Counted from the first letter of the stretch, positions 41,992 through 51,307 are shown. The stretch: DNA of 64,000 nucleotides from JBFMAI01 sp040755725 (GCA_040755725.1 JBFMAI010000031.1:62001-126000), one strand, 5' to 3'. Numbers and translations are program-made. Notes: a model not told the origin generated them from the letters alone.

Positions 41992-43200
41992 GTGCGCTGC
42001 GGGTACTTCGACTGCTTCGGCGGCGTCGCGGGGGACATGGTCCTCGGGGCCCTAATCGACGCGGGCCTCTCCCTCGACGTGCTTCGCGACGTGATCGCGC
42101 GGCTCCGGCTGCCCGATGTCGCGCTCGATGTCGCCCGGGTGCGGCGGGGGGCCTTGGCGGCGACGCAGGTCAGCGTCCAGGTGGGACCGGCGGCGCGCCG
42201 CGGACATCGCCATCTTCCGGATATCCTCGAGCTCACCGCGGCGGCCAAGCTGCCGGCCGCGGCCGCCGACTACGTGACACGCGTCTTTCGCCGCCTGGCG
42301 GAGGCCGAAGCGCGCGTTCACGGCATACCGGTCGAGAAGGTACACTTCCACGAGGTGGGGGCGGCCGACGCGATCGTGGACATCGTGGGGGTGTGTGTCG
42401 GCCTCGAAACGCTCGGGCTGGAACGAATCACCTGCTCGCCGCTGCCGCCGGGATCGGGCGCCGTGCGCTGCGAGCACGGCATTCTGCCCGTGCCCGCGCC
42501 CGCCACCCTTGAGCTACTGCGCGGCGTCCCGCTGGCGACTTGCGACGCGACCGGGGAGATGACGACGCCCACGGGGGCCGCCCTGATGACGACCCTCGCC
42601 GCGGAGTTCGGTCCGCTGCCGCCGATGCGCGTGGACGCGATCGGCTATGGGGCGGGGACGTGCGACACGCCGGAGCGGCCGAACGTCTTGCGGCTGCTGA
42701 TCGGCGAGCTGGCCGCCGATGAACACGCGGAGGCGGACAGCGTCGTCGTGCTCGAAGCGAACATGGACGACGCGACCGGGCAGGCCGTGGCGCACGCGGT
42801 GGGGCGGCTGCTGGAGGCCGGTGCGTTGGACGCCTACAGCGTGCCGATAACAATGAAGAAAGGCCGACCGGGCCTGCTGTTGACCGTGCTGGCCCGTACC
42901 GGCGACGTGCCCGCGCTCGAAGCGCTCCTGTTCGCGGAGACCACCACGCTGGGCATCCGCCGGCACCTGTGTCAGCGGCATTGCCTGGCCCGCGAGCACG
43001 TGACGGTCACGACGCCCTTCGGACCGATCCGCGTCAAGGTCGGCCGCTACGCCGGGCGGGTCGCGCGGGCGTGGCCGGAATACGACGATTGCGCGGCGGC
43101 GGCTCGGGCGGCGGGGCGGAGTCTGCGGGCCGTCCAGGAAGCGGCCTTGGCGGAGTGGACACGACGGCATGGCGAACAGCCCGATCGCAGCTCTGGATAA
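41992..43200 (+). CDS. larC: LarC-like nickel-pincer cofactor protein
   Basis: A 402-residue DUF111/LarC family protein. GYFDCFGGVAGDMVLGALID at the N-terminus, EKVHFHEVGAADAIVDIVG, GEMTTPTGAALMTTL, EANMDDATGQAVAH and PITMKKGRPGLLLTVLA match the family. LarC inserts nickel into the pincer cofactor of lactate racemase-like enzymes using CTP. The GTG at 41992 is preceded by GGAGGG. No larA, larB or larE is present here, so the metabolic context is not visible. It overlaps the next gene by 32 bases. Confidence 0.9.
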   Translation: MRCGYFDCFGGVAGDMVLGALIDAGLSLDVLRDVIARLRLPDVALDVARVRRGALAATQVSVQVGPAARRGHRHLPDILELTAAAKLPAAAADYVTRVFRRLAEAEARVHGIPVEKVHFHEVGAADAIVDIVGVCVGLETLGLERITCSPLPPGSGAVRCEHGILPVPAPATLELLRGVPLATCDATGEMTTPTGAALMTTLAAEFGPLPPMRVDAIGYGAGTCDTPERPNVLRLLIGELAADEHAEADSVVVLEANMDDATGQAVAHAVGRLLEAGALDAYSVPITMKKGRPGLLLTVLARTGDVPALEALLFAETTTLGIRRHLCQRHCLAREHVTVTTPFGPIRVKVGRYAGRVARAWPEYDDCAAAARAAGRSLRAVQEAALAEWTRRHGEQPDRSSG

Positions 43201-43753
43201 CGGCTTCTTCCTGCTGTTGGCGATGCTCTGCCTGGTGATGCTCTCCGTGGCGATGCTGCGGCGCAGTCAGCAACGGCAGGCCACGGCCCGGGAGGTCACC
43301 CGCGAGCACATGGCGCGGCTCCGCGACCAGCACAACCTGCGCGGCTCGATGGATGATCTTCTGGTGCAACTGGAGGAGGTGGCGCGGCGGGTCAATGCCC
43401 AGGTGGATACCCGCTTCGCCAAGCTGGAGGCCGTGATTCACGATGCCGACCAGCGTATCGCGCGGCTGGAGCAATTGACCGGCCACGTGACCAGCAGGAC
43501 AACTTCGCCGACCGGGCCGGCGGCTTCGCCCCCGCCGCCGGACGGCGATCTCGCCGCGCCGACGCCGACCACGTCCGCGCCACCGCCGACCACATCGGTG
43601 CCCCCGCGCTGCCCCTCGACTCCGCCCGGCGAACGCCGCCGACGAATCTACGACTTGGCGGATCAGGGCACTTCAGCGCTGGTCATTGCCGATGCCCTCC
43701 AAATGCCGATCGGGGAAGTGGAGCTGATCCTCAGCCTGCGCAAGTTCAAGTAG
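43169..43753 (+). CDS. Membrane-anchored coiled-coil protein with HTH-like tail
   Basis: A 194-residue protein: one N-terminal helix (about 11-29, NGFFLLLAMLCLVMLSVAM), a charged region predicted as coiled coil (VTREHMARLRDQHNLRGSMD to IARLEQLTG, residues 43-104), a Pro/Thr-rich linker, and a C-terminal segment RRIYDLADQGTSALVIADAL followed by PIGEVELILSLRKFK. That segment looks like a small helix-turn-helix of the DUF6115 kind seen in flagellar-neighbourhood proteins. It overlaps larC by 32 bases. Function unknown. Confidence 0.75.
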   Translation: MANSPIAALDNGFFLLLAMLCLVMLSVAMLRRSQQRQATAREVTREHMARLRDQHNLRGSMDDLLVQLEEVARRVNAQVDTRFAKLEAVIHDADQRIARLEQLTGHVTSRTTSPTGPAASPPPPDGDLAAPTPTTSAPPPTTSVPPRCPSTPPGERRRRIYDLADQGTSALVIADALQMPIGEVELILSLRKFK

Positions 43754-43767
43754 CCGGCCGCGTGATT

Positions 43768-43784
43768 CGGCCCCAAGGGGGCCG
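43768..43784. terminator. Hairpin after the coiled-coil gene
   Basis: GGCCCC and GGGGCC arms with an AAG loop, 15 bases after the stop at 43753. No T-tract follows, so intrinsic termination is uncertain. Confidence 0.4.
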
Positions 43785-43914
43785 TGGTGTCGAGGACGAG
43801 CAACCGTCCCGCGAAGCGCAGGTCGGCCCGCGCGTGCGTGGCGCAGGACGAAGCACAGCCGGCCCCGAGGGGGCTGGGGTGGAGTAGTGATTCGGCCTCT
43901 TTGGAGCCGTCCCT

Positions 43915-43941
43915 CCCGCCACTCGCGTGGCGGGTTCTGTT
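43915..43941 (+). terminator. Terminator-like hairpin, repeat family member
   Basis: CCCGCCAC-TCGC-GTGGCGGG forms an eight-base stem followed by TTCTGTT. It lies between the convergent coiled-coil and M50 protease genes. Related sequences ending GTGGG TTC(T/G)GTT are at 58393-58421 and 59471-59500. Confidence 0.5.
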
Positions 43942-43949
43942 AGCGGGTC

Positions 43950-44987
43950 TCACACGTGGGGCCCGCGTTGGAGTTGCTCCTCCTGCTGGCGGCGGCGGGT
44001 GATCTGCTCCAAGCGCTGACGGTCCACATAGGACAGACTTTGAATCCCGTTTTCCGACACCTTCTTGAGCAGACGGTCGAGCTCGGCCTCCTCCTCGGCC
44101 CGCTGTTGCTGCCGGGCTTCCCACACGCCGCGGCCGGGGAACTCGAGGGGGGCCGACGGGGGGCGGCGACGCGGGCCGGTGCGGAAGAGGCGCTGGTACC
44201 AGGGGCGCGGGTCGCGGCTGGGGCTGTAGAAGGCCTCGAAGCGCGAGTCCTCCTGAATGTAGCCGTGCCGTAAGGCTTGCAGCCGTTGCCAACACGTGAA
44301 GCCGCCGAAGATGGCAATGAAGAAGAGCATGCCGCCGCCCCCCCCGCGCAAAGCCAGCAATCCGAGTACGCCGCAACCGACCAAGCCGACTTGGCAGGCG
44401 ATGAGGGTGGCCCGGTGCAGACCGACGAAGGGCCACAGGACCGCCTGGAAGAGCTGGCCGCCATCGAGCGGGTAGATCGGCAGCAGATTGAATGCCAGCA
44501 GGAACAGGTTGACGCGGTAGAAGATGGCCACGTAGCCGAACCACGTGGGCAGCGGGCCGGCGCCGAGGTAGCCGATGGGGCCGCCGAGCGGGTTGATCGA
44601 CAGCCGCAATTGCCCGCCGGCGGCGATGAACATCACCCCTGCGCTGAGCAGGCAGAAGAGGACGTTGACGGCGGGTCCGGAGGCGACGGTGACAAACTGG
44701 GGCCAGGGGCGCATCGGAGCGCGGGCGTAGGCCAGCCCGCCGAGCGGCCACATCAGAATGTCCTCGGCCTGGCCGCCGACGGCGCGGGCCCCGAGACAAT
44801 GCCCGAATTCATGCAACAGGACGATGCCGAAGAGCATCGCCAGGAAGAGCAACTCGTTGGTCCAGTTGAGTCCCTGGCCGGCAGCGTCAAAGAGACGGAA
44901 GCCGATCCACAACAGGAACAGCACGTGGACGCGGACGCTGATGCCGAACAGGCCGCCGATCCGCAGCGAGCCATTGAGGAAGTTCAT
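43950..44987 (-). CDS. Site-2 protease-like M50 metallopeptidase
   Basis: A 345-residue membrane metalloprotease. The ATG at 44987 overlaps the stop of the Nudix gene (ATGA). HEFGH at 59-63 is the zinc motif; the third ligand is in NLLPIYPLDGGQ at 167-178, both in membrane helices. A C-terminal cytosolic part ends LDRLLKKVSENGIQSLSYVD and RQRLEQITRRRQQEE, resembling the DUF6576 tail of rhomboid-like proteins. Such enzymes cleave membrane-embedded regulators or process peptides within the membrane. The substrate is unknown. Confidence 0.87.
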   Translation of the reverse strand: MNFLNGSLRIGGLFGISVRVHVLFLLWIGFRLFDAAGQGLNWTNELLFLAMLFGIVLLHEFGHCLGARAVGGQAEDILMWPLGGLAYARAPMRPWPQFVTVASGPAVNVLFCLLSAGVMFIAAGGQLRLSINPLGGPIGYLGAGPLPTWFGYVAIFYRVNLFLLAFNLLPIYPLDGGQLFQAVLWPFVGLHRATLIACQVGLVGCGVLGLLALRGGGGGMLFFIAIFGGFTCWQRLQALRHGYIQEDSRFEAFYSPSRDPRPWYQRLFRTGPRRRPPSAPLEFPGRGVWEARQQQRAEEEAELDRLLKKVSENGIQSLSYVDRQRLEQITRRRQQEEQLQRGPHV

Positions 44988-45571
44988 GCGCCGTTGCTCC
45001 CGCCGCGGACGAAACGGTCGTAGTACAGCAGGGTCAGAATAGTCTTGGCGTCGACGATGCGGCCGGCGCGGATGGCGTCGAGCGCCTCCGCCAGCGAAAG
45101 CGACGTAACGCGGATGTGCTCGCCACTTTCGTGGGCCGTCGCCCCCGGCGTCAGTTCCGTTGCCAGGAACGTGTTCATCCGCTCCGTCAGAATGCCGGGC
45201 GTCGAGTAGAACGACACCAGGGGCACGAGTCGGCCGGCGCGGTAACCGGTTTCCTCCGTTAGCTCGCGGGCGGCACATTCCTCCGGGGGCTCGCCGGGTT
45301 CGAGCGTGCCGGCGGGCAGCTCGATCAGCTCCTGCCCGACGGCCACGCGGTAGTTGTGGATCAGGACGAGGCGGTCGTCCGATAACACGGGCAGAATGAC
45401 CGCCGCCCCAGGATGCACCGCGACGTCATGCTCGTGGGTGCGGCCGTCGCGGACGAAGCGTCGCCGTTCCACCCGGAAGCGATACCCTTCGAAGACCGTT
45501 CGCACCTCATCCACGCCGATGCTCACTTGTCCGGCACGCCATGCCCCCGGCCGGGAAAGCACACCGCCCAC
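44984..45571 (-). CDS. ADP-ribose pyrophosphatase-like Nudix hydrolase
   Basis: A 195-residue Nudix protein with the box GTLEPGEPPEECAARELTEE continuing TGY, followed by PLVSFYSTPGILTERMNTFL, the loop typical of ADP-ribose pyrophosphatases. It hydrolyses ADP-ribose or a related nucleotide sugar. The GTG at 45571 is the listed start; an internal GTG at 45526, just before the first beta strand, is also possible. It is translationally coupled to the M50 protease gene. Confidence 0.87.
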   Translation of the reverse strand: MGGVLSRPGAWRAGQVSIGVDEVRTVFEGYRFRVERRRFVRDGRTHEHDVAVHPGAAVILPVLSDDRLVLIHNYRVAVGQELIELPAGTLEPGEPPEECAARELTEETGYRAGRLVPLVSFYSTPGILTERMNTFLATELTPGATAHESGEHIRVTSLSLAEALDAIRAGRIVDAKTILTLLYYDRFVRGGSNGA

Positions 45572-45656
45572 GCCGGATTATATCGGCTAGCCGGCACCGA
45601 CCTGCACCGGGTCGGCCGACGGCGTGGCGCCAGGGGGGAACGGCGTCGTGGGCCGA

Positions 45657-47345
45657 TCACTCCAGGTAGCCCAGGTCGCTGAGGCGTTGCTCGAGGATGC
45701 GGCGATCGTCCTCGGTGTAGGCTTCCTCGGCGACACGGCGGACCTTCTCGACCGGGGGTTCCTGCTCGACGATCGGCTCGAGCGAGAACGCCTCGGTAAT
45801 GACGCGGCCCTCCATGTCCACGGGGACGCGCAGGCCGAGGGCCGCCAGTGTCGTGGGCGTGATGTCCACGATGTTGGCGTCCACGCGGGCGCCGCGGCGG
45901 ACGTTCGGCCCGCCCAGGGCGAGAATCCCCTCGACGCGGTGCGTACCTTCCAACCGGTTGACGCCGCACCAGCGGACCGGCCGACGGCCGCGAATCTTGC
46001 GCACCACGGCGAAGCCCGGGTGTGGCGCCAGGAGCAGATCGGGGAGGTTCGGGTTGTCTTCCCGCAGGCAGCCGTACAACTCCTCGGTCTTGTGGACGTG
46101 CGTGAAGATGGGGGTCGTGTGGCCGTCGGGGTGGCGCACCGTGGCCCGGCTGAGGCGTTCGGCCAACTCATTCCGCAGCGACTCGTATTCGCTCGGGGGC
46201 ACAATGCCGTGCGGACCGCGCCCCTTCAGGTTGATGTACAGGTAGCCGTAGATGCCCGCGTGCATAACGCAGGCGCGGGTGCGGGACCAGTCCACCGCCA
46301 GGTCGCGTTCGATGCCGCGGCTGCCCTGCTCGAAGCGCGTCGCCCGCCCCTTGCTCCAGCGGTGCCACCAGTTCTGCGTGCGCGTGACGGCCTGCTCCCA
46401 GCCGCCGCGCAGGGACAAGTAACCCCACTGCTTGAGCAGCAGGTTGGGTTGCGCCTTGCCGTCGAGGCTGCCGTGCCCGTGGTCGGACATGATCAGGACG
46501 GTGGCGTCTTGTTCGGCGGCGTAGTCGAACAGGTCGCGGAGCACGTCGTCCAAGCGGGTGAAGCAGCGGGCGGCGAGTTCGGCCTCGTGGCGGAACCGCC
46601 GGTTGAAGCGGGGATCGAGGTACTTCCAGGCCTTGTGCTGGAGGTTGTCCACCAGCTTGAACACTGTCATCAGCACGTCCCAGCCGAAGCGGTCGCCGCA
46701 GTACCGCGTCAGCTTGGCCCCCTGATCGAAGCTGTTGGCGATATAGTCGAGATTGTCAGCGAGCTGTGCCCGCCGGCCGAAGGCCGTCCGCCGCCAATTC
46801 GTGCGGTAGTCGTAGTTCGGAATCAACCGGAAGATCTCGTCCTTGAGCTCCGGCGGCCAGGTGAACTGGGCGTCGACGCTGGGGGTCTCGAAGCCGCTAA
46901 TCATGAACCCGTTGACGGGCTTGGGTGGATAGGTCATCGGCACGTTGATGCTGCCGACGCGCAGGCCCTTCTCGCTCAGCAGTTGCCAGAGCGTCTTTTC
47001 GCGGATTTCGTAGGTGCTGTTGAAGGTCAGCGTGTGAGTCGTCGCGTCGTACGTCTCGAAATCGAGAATGCCGTGCCGGCCCGGACCCTTGCCGGTCATG
47101 AACGTGGTCCACGCCGCCGGCGTGATCGGCGGCTGCGTCGAGCTCAGGACGCCGCGGACGCCCTCGTCCATGAAGCGTCGGAGGTGCGGCATGCGTCCCG
47201 CGTCCAGCAGCGGGTCGAGAATCTCGAACGTGGCCCCGTCCAGCCCGATGATGAGCAGCCGCTGCGCCACGGGCCGCAAAGGCCGGGCGGCCTGCGGCTG
47301 GGGAGCCGGCTGACGTTCGCGGGTAAGCGTAGTGCTGGTGTCCAT
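45657..47345 (-). CDS. Type I phosphodiesterase / nucleotide pyrophosphatase family protein
   Basis: A 562-residue alkaline-phosphatase-superfamily protein. LLIIGLDGATFEILDPLL holds the first metal-binding Asp, PPITPAAWTTFMTGKGPGRH the nucleophile Thr region, and VLIMSDHGHGSLDG and HRVEGILALGGPNV the remaining metal ligands. It starts at ATG 47345; the longer frame upstream is low complexity. No signal peptide is evident. Family members cleave phosphodiester bonds, and many bacterial homologues have unknown substrates. It ends with a helical tail (VRRVAEEAYTEDDRRILEQR). Confidence 0.88.
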   Translation of the reverse strand: MDTSTTLTRERQPAPQPQAARPLRPVAQRLLIIGLDGATFEILDPLLDAGRMPHLRRFMDEGVRGVLSSTQPPITPAAWTTFMTGKGPGRHGILDFETYDATTHTLTFNSTYEIREKTLWQLLSEKGLRVGSINVPMTYPPKPVNGFMISGFETPSVDAQFTWPPELKDEIFRLIPNYDYRTNWRRTAFGRRAQLADNLDYIANSFDQGAKLTRYCGDRFGWDVLMTVFKLVDNLQHKAWKYLDPRFNRRFRHEAELAARCFTRLDDVLRDLFDYAAEQDATVLIMSDHGHGSLDGKAQPNLLLKQWGYLSLRGGWEQAVTRTQNWWHRWSKGRATRFEQGSRGIERDLAVDWSRTRACVMHAGIYGYLYINLKGRGPHGIVPPSEYESLRNELAERLSRATVRHPDGHTTPIFTHVHKTEELYGCLREDNPNLPDLLLAPHPGFAVVRKIRGRRPVRWCGVNRLEGTHRVEGILALGGPNVRRGARVDANIVDITPTTLAALGLRVPVDMEGRVITEAFSLEPIVEQEPPVEKVRRVAEEAYTEDDRRILEQRLSDLGYLE

Positions 47346-47665
47346 CGGCGTACGGTCCTCATCGCTGGTCCGGCCCGCCCCCACGGGCCGAAACGTAGCA
47401 CAGGCGACACCCGGCGGCAAGGCGCCCACCCCCCGGGCGCCCGAGCACGACGGGGAGCGTGCCCGCGCAGAATACCCCGTCGCCCTCGAGTGTCCAGCCA
47501 GCGTTCGCGGTCGCGCCCCCCGCGGGCGAAGGTTGCCGGGGCCGTGCCCCCCGCGGAACGCGGTTGCAACCGGCAAAGCGGTCGAGATCGAGTTCCGGCG
47601 GGGCCGGGAAAACGGTAGAATCAAGGCGGAGCCTCGACATCCACGGCTTCAGGAGGTGCTGGAAG
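47346..47665. other. Divergent intergenic region
   Basis: 320 bases between divergent genes. Nothing clear beyond an AGGAGG ribosome binding site (47651-47656) for the FG-GAP gene, nine bases before its ATG. Confidence 0.55.
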
Positions 47666-49246
47666 ATGTTCGCGCGCCGGATTCTCCCGGCAGTTGCCGG
47701 TTTCATGCTGGCGGTGGTCGCTGGAGCACAAACCCTCTATCCGTCCCAGCCGGACTGGATTTCCGCCGACACCCAGGTCAGCACGGGCGGTGCCCTGGTC
47801 GACCTGAATCTGGACGGCTGGCTGGACTTCGTGGTCGCCAACGGCAACGACATGGCCCAACAGCGGATCGCCGTCTACCACAACCGCGGCGACGGCACCT
47901 TCCCGACGCTGCCCACCTGGCAGTCGGCCGACCAAGTGTACAACGGGCACCTCGCCGTGGCGGACGTGAACGGCGACGGCTGGCCGGATATCGCCGTCGC
48001 GACGCTGGGCGAGTTCAGTACCAGCGGGCCGATCGCCCGCGTGTACCTGAACAACGGCGGCACGCTCTCGTCGCTGCCGGACTGGTCGGCCAACGTCATC
48101 GGAAACGCGTTTGGTGTCGCGTTCGGCGACATGGACAACGACGGCCGGCCCGATCTGGCCGTGGCCACCGGCTGGGCGTACAGCCCCCCCAAGCACTATC
48201 GCAACTACGTGTATCTGAACGTGGGCGGGACGTTGGGGGCCGTGCCCGCGTGGCAATCCGACGATCAGTACGATCATCAGGGGGCCTGCTGGGTCGATGC
48301 CGACGGGGACGGCTGGCTCGATCTGGCTTTCGCCACGCAGGGCACCGCCTCACGCCTGTATCGCAACCTCGGCGGAACCCTGGAGACCACCGCGAGCTGG
48401 CGGGTCATGGACGTGTCCAGCCAGGACGCCATCATGGTCACCGCGGGGGACGTGACCGGCGACGGCCTGCCCGATCTGCTGATGGCCGACAACAACCAGC
48501 TCGGCGGCAGCGGACGCTTCCGCCAGTACACCGGTCAGCCGGGCGCCCTGTTCCAGACCACGGCCTCGTGGACCTTCAACGAGGGCTACTGCTCCGCGGT
48601 CGCGCTGGCCGACGTGGATTGCGATGGTGATCTCGACCTGGCCACGGGTGCCTGGTGGGACTACACGCGCATCTTCCTGAACACCGGCACCGGTTTCGGC
48701 AGCACCGACGGTTGGCGCTCCGGGCGCACCAGCGTCATCGAGAAGATCGCTTTCGGCGACATCGACAAGAACGGCCTGCGGCCCGTCACTACGCGGCTGA
48801 CGCCCGGCGCGGCGGGACAACGGCTGTTTCACCTGCCGTATCAGCCGTTCCAGCGCCTGGTGGCGGTCGTGGCTGACGGCGTGCCGCTCCTGCCGTCGCA
48901 GTACACCGCCGACCACGAGCACGGCTGGATCACGGTCGGCGTGAACGTCGCCGCCGAGCTGCAAATCGACTACACCGTGTCCAGCAAGCTCGACCTGGCG
49001 ATCACGAACTGGGACAACGACGTCGGAAACTTCGTGTACTACAACCGCAAGATCGTCCGCGGCGACGTGAATTGCGACGGGAAGGTCGACTTTGGCGACA
49101 TCAACCCGTTTGTCGCCCTCCTCACCGGCGGATACCCGCAGAAGTTCCCGGAGTGCGACGGCCAGACGTTCGGCGACATCAACGGCGACGGGCGCGTCGA
49201 TTTCGGCGACATCAACCCGTTTGTCAGCCTGCTGACCAACCCCTGA
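47666..49246 (+). CDS. Secreted FG-GAP/VCBS repeat protein with dockerin-like end
   Basis: A 526-residue exported protein. A signal peptide (MFARRILPAVAGFMLAVVAG) is followed by about seven FG-GAP/VCBS blades, each with a calcium-binding pattern such as DLNLDGWLDFVVANGND, DVNGDGWPDIAVAT, DMDNDGRPDLAVAT and DADGDGWLDLAFAT, giving a likely beta-propeller. The C-terminus carries two dockerin-like segments, GDVNCDGKVDFGDINPFVAL and GDINGDGRVDFGDINPFVSL. These segments are typical of planctomycete exported proteins and may mediate attachment, possibly by binding cohesin-like domains. AGGAGG precedes the ATG by nine bases. Confidence 0.9.
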   Translation: MFARRILPAVAGFMLAVVAGAQTLYPSQPDWISADTQVSTGGALVDLNLDGWLDFVVANGNDMAQQRIAVYHNRGDGTFPTLPTWQSADQVYNGHLAVADVNGDGWPDIAVATLGEFSTSGPIARVYLNNGGTLSSLPDWSANVIGNAFGVAFGDMDNDGRPDLAVATGWAYSPPKHYRNYVYLNVGGTLGAVPAWQSDDQYDHQGACWVDADGDGWLDLAFATQGTASRLYRNLGGTLETTASWRVMDVSSQDAIMVTAGDVTGDGLPDLLMADNNQLGGSGRFRQYTGQPGALFQTTASWTFNEGYCSAVALADVDCDGDLDLATGAWWDYTRIFLNTGTGFGSTDGWRSGRTSVIEKIAFGDIDKNGLRPVTTRLTPGAAGQRLFHLPYQPFQRLVAVVADGVPLLPSQYTADHEHGWITVGVNVAAELQIDYTVSSKLDLAITNWDNDVGNFVYYNRKIVRGDVNCDGKVDFGDINPFVALLTGGYPQKFPECDGQTFGDINGDGRVDFGDINPFVSLLTNP

Positions 49247-49277
49247 CGCGCGCCGCTCATCGGAGAGACCGCTGAGT

Positions 49278-49346
49278 CTCAGCGCGGCCTGGGGCCGCAA
49301 CCAAAGGTAGCGGCTCGCCACAGTGAGTCGCCTGTGGCGACCGGGC
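49278..49346 (-). repeat. Dispersed repeat, inverted copy
   Basis: About 67 bases, nearly identical by eye to the reverse complement of 53900-53968, sharing GCTGAG, GGTTGCGGCC, GTGGCGAGCCGCTAC and CGGTCGCCA. The adjacent 49336-49366 carries the GGCTCCGCACCGGCCG repeat. Confidence 0.85.
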
Positions 49347-49534
49347 TCCGCACCGGCCGCCGGGGCGGACGCGCGCTCCCGCGGGCGTGCCACTTTGGTC
49401 TGCCATCTCTTCACCATCACCGGCCGGCGGGTCTGACGGTGTGCCAGCGCTCTTGAGCAGTGCCCCCTCGGTCCGCGCCGTCGGTCAACATGATTGACCT
49501 GCGGCCGCGCGCGGCCGGCGCGTCACGCTGCCGG

Positions 49535-50605
49535 TTACACGCGCCCCAGCCGTTCCAGAACGCCACGCAGCAGCAGCGGCCACGCGACGGTTGCGTCGGC
49601 GTAGACCTCGGCGTGCCGGCCGCCCTCCTGTTCCGGCACGAACTTCCCCCACGACACGCCCTCCGAATACGTGCAGCCGGACAACCCACCCCAATGAACC
49701 GGCTCCGGGCAAATGCGAATCGCGTAATGAAAACGCAGGTGTGCGCCGTGCTTGCCCTCCGTCCGGCGATCCAGGATTTCGCCGAGCGGACCCACCTGCT
49801 GGGCCCAGTTTCGCGGCACACCGCCGCCGATCGTGAAGATGCCCAGCCGCTTGGCCGCGGCACAGCGCCGGTAATAGTCGTCCACATCCCGCATCAGATC
49901 GATCAACACGGGCGCCCGGTGCGCGTCGGCCTGCATCACGTTGTGAACGTACAGGTCCAGTCCCAGCTCGCTGTCCGTAAACGCGGGCACGTACACCGGG
50001 ACGCGCTTCGCGGCGGCGGACTGAAGGATGCCGCGGCCGGCGTGTTTCTGGCGCACAAAGTCGCCGATGCGCCAATTCAGCTCGTGGCTGCTGAGCGGCG
50101 CGTCGGTTGGGCACGCCGCCAGCACCTCGTGCATCAGCTCCGCCGCCTCTTCGAGGTTCTTCTCCAGTTCCAGCGTGTCGTAGACGCGGCAATAGCCCTG
50201 TTCGTAGAGCCGCTCGTCGCTCCACTGCGGTTCGTGGCGGAAGTGCGTCCGGCCGGATTGCTCGACGAGCCCGTGGCACATCAGCGCCCCGGTGGCAACG
50301 ACTGCGTGCAGCAAGCCCTGGTCGATCATCTCAGTGATAAGCAGGCCCTGCTTGGCGATCGTCATCGCCCCGGCAAACGTGCCGACGATGAAGCAGTCGC
50401 GGTCGGCCGCCATGGCGCACAGGATGTCCGCCGCCTCGCCCAGACTGCGGCCGCTGAAGGCGGTCTTGCTCATGGCCGCGAGCAGGTCGGAGCACGTGCG
50501 CGTCTGCCGGACGTCGATCGGTTCGAGCGGCTTGAATTGGTGCGACCAGCCGTCGGACAGCTTCGCGAGCCCCCGCGACACGGGTTTCTTCTTGCGTTGG
50601 GCCAC
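49535..50605 (-). CDS. Deoxyhypusine synthase family protein
   Basis: A 356-residue homologue of deoxyhypusine/homospermidine synthases. The catalytic Lys is K321 in GVSWGKF; VYADATVAWPLLL closes the active site, and HAVVATGALMCHGLVE and GIFTIGGGVPRNWAQQ are NAD-binding segments. The GTG at 50605 has a strong GGAGGT upstream; the frame is open further but looks random. True deoxyhypusine synthases modify eIF5A, which bacteria lack, so this enzyme more likely makes a polyamine or modifies another acceptor. The end of the gene faces a repeat-rich intergenic stretch. Confidence 0.88.
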   Translation of the reverse strand: MAQRKKKPVSRGLAKLSDGWSHQFKPLEPIDVRQTRTCSDLLAAMSKTAFSGRSLGEAADILCAMAADRDCFIVGTFAGAMTIAKQGLLITEMIDQGLLHAVVATGALMCHGLVEQSGRTHFRHEPQWSDERLYEQGYCRVYDTLELEKNLEEAAELMHEVLAACPTDAPLSSHELNWRIGDFVRQKHAGRGILQSAAAKRVPVYVPAFTDSELGLDLYVHNVMQADAHRAPVLIDLMRDVDDYYRRCAAAKRLGIFTIGGGVPRNWAQQVGPLGEILDRRTEGKHGAHLRFHYAIRICPEPVHWGGLSGCTYSEGVSWGKFVPEQEGGRHAEVYADATVAWPLLLRGVLERLGRV

Positions 50606-51276
50606 GCGGTACCTCCTTCCTGTGGGCCGAGCAACTCGCGGACCAAGGGTCGGGTGCGAATCAGTAGCGCCGGACCTCCGAGTCCGACGTGTTGCGGTCA
50701 ACCGTGCGGCGGCACTCGATTCGCGCGATGGTCGCGTAGGCCCTCGCTCCCGCGGTCCCCTGGTCACGGTGCATGGTCTTCCAGCCGGTTGCGACCGCCC
50801 GGAGCGCACCACGAAGGGAAAGGTTCCGTCTGTAACATGTGGGCCAAGTGGCCATCCCGAAGGTCCGACCATCAATGTCACGAAACACCGGGCCATGCGC
50901 GTCCGCCATCCGTCGCCATCCCAAGCCGCCCGGCCCGGCAAACAGCGGTACGCCGCCCGGTCGGTTCGCGTCGGCGCGCAATGACCGGAATCGCGCCGCT
51001 TTGTCGCGCGCCGTTCCGCCGTCGTTCGCCACGGCGCGTCCTGCCGGCCGGAGCGCGACCGCATCGGCTATGGGGCGCACGGTCCGGCCGGGGTGGCCCC
51101 GTCGGCCCCACCGTCGGGGTGCTCCTGCGGGCTGTGCGAAGCTGCGCGGCCCCCGGCGGTGCTTCAAGATGCATCTCCTGAGGACGTACACGCTTTCGAG
51201 CGCGTAGCTCACTGCGGACTCTGCCCAGACCGACAAAGATAACCCAAGGCGCGGCACCGGGGAAGTTGGTTGCGAA

Positions 51277-51307
51277 GCGAACAGGCCCGACCTGGTGGGC
51301 TGTTCGC
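51277..51307 (+). promoter_or_regulatory. Strong hairpin upstream of pyrR
   Basis: GCGAACAG, one bulged G, CCC, an eight-base loop, then GGGCTGTTCGC: eleven pairs. It is 62 bases upstream of the pyrR ATG. It could belong to a pyr leader, but the loop does not match the known PyrR-binding consensus. Confidence 0.45.

Noticed and set aside
45624..47618. 664-codon plus-strand frame
   Set aside because: Antisense of the phosphodiesterase-family gene, which carries metal-binding motifs.
50839..51207. Possible 122-codon gene upstream of pyrR
   Set aside because: Arg/Pro/Ala-rich, no ribosome binding site, overlaps repeat fragments; treated as intergenic.
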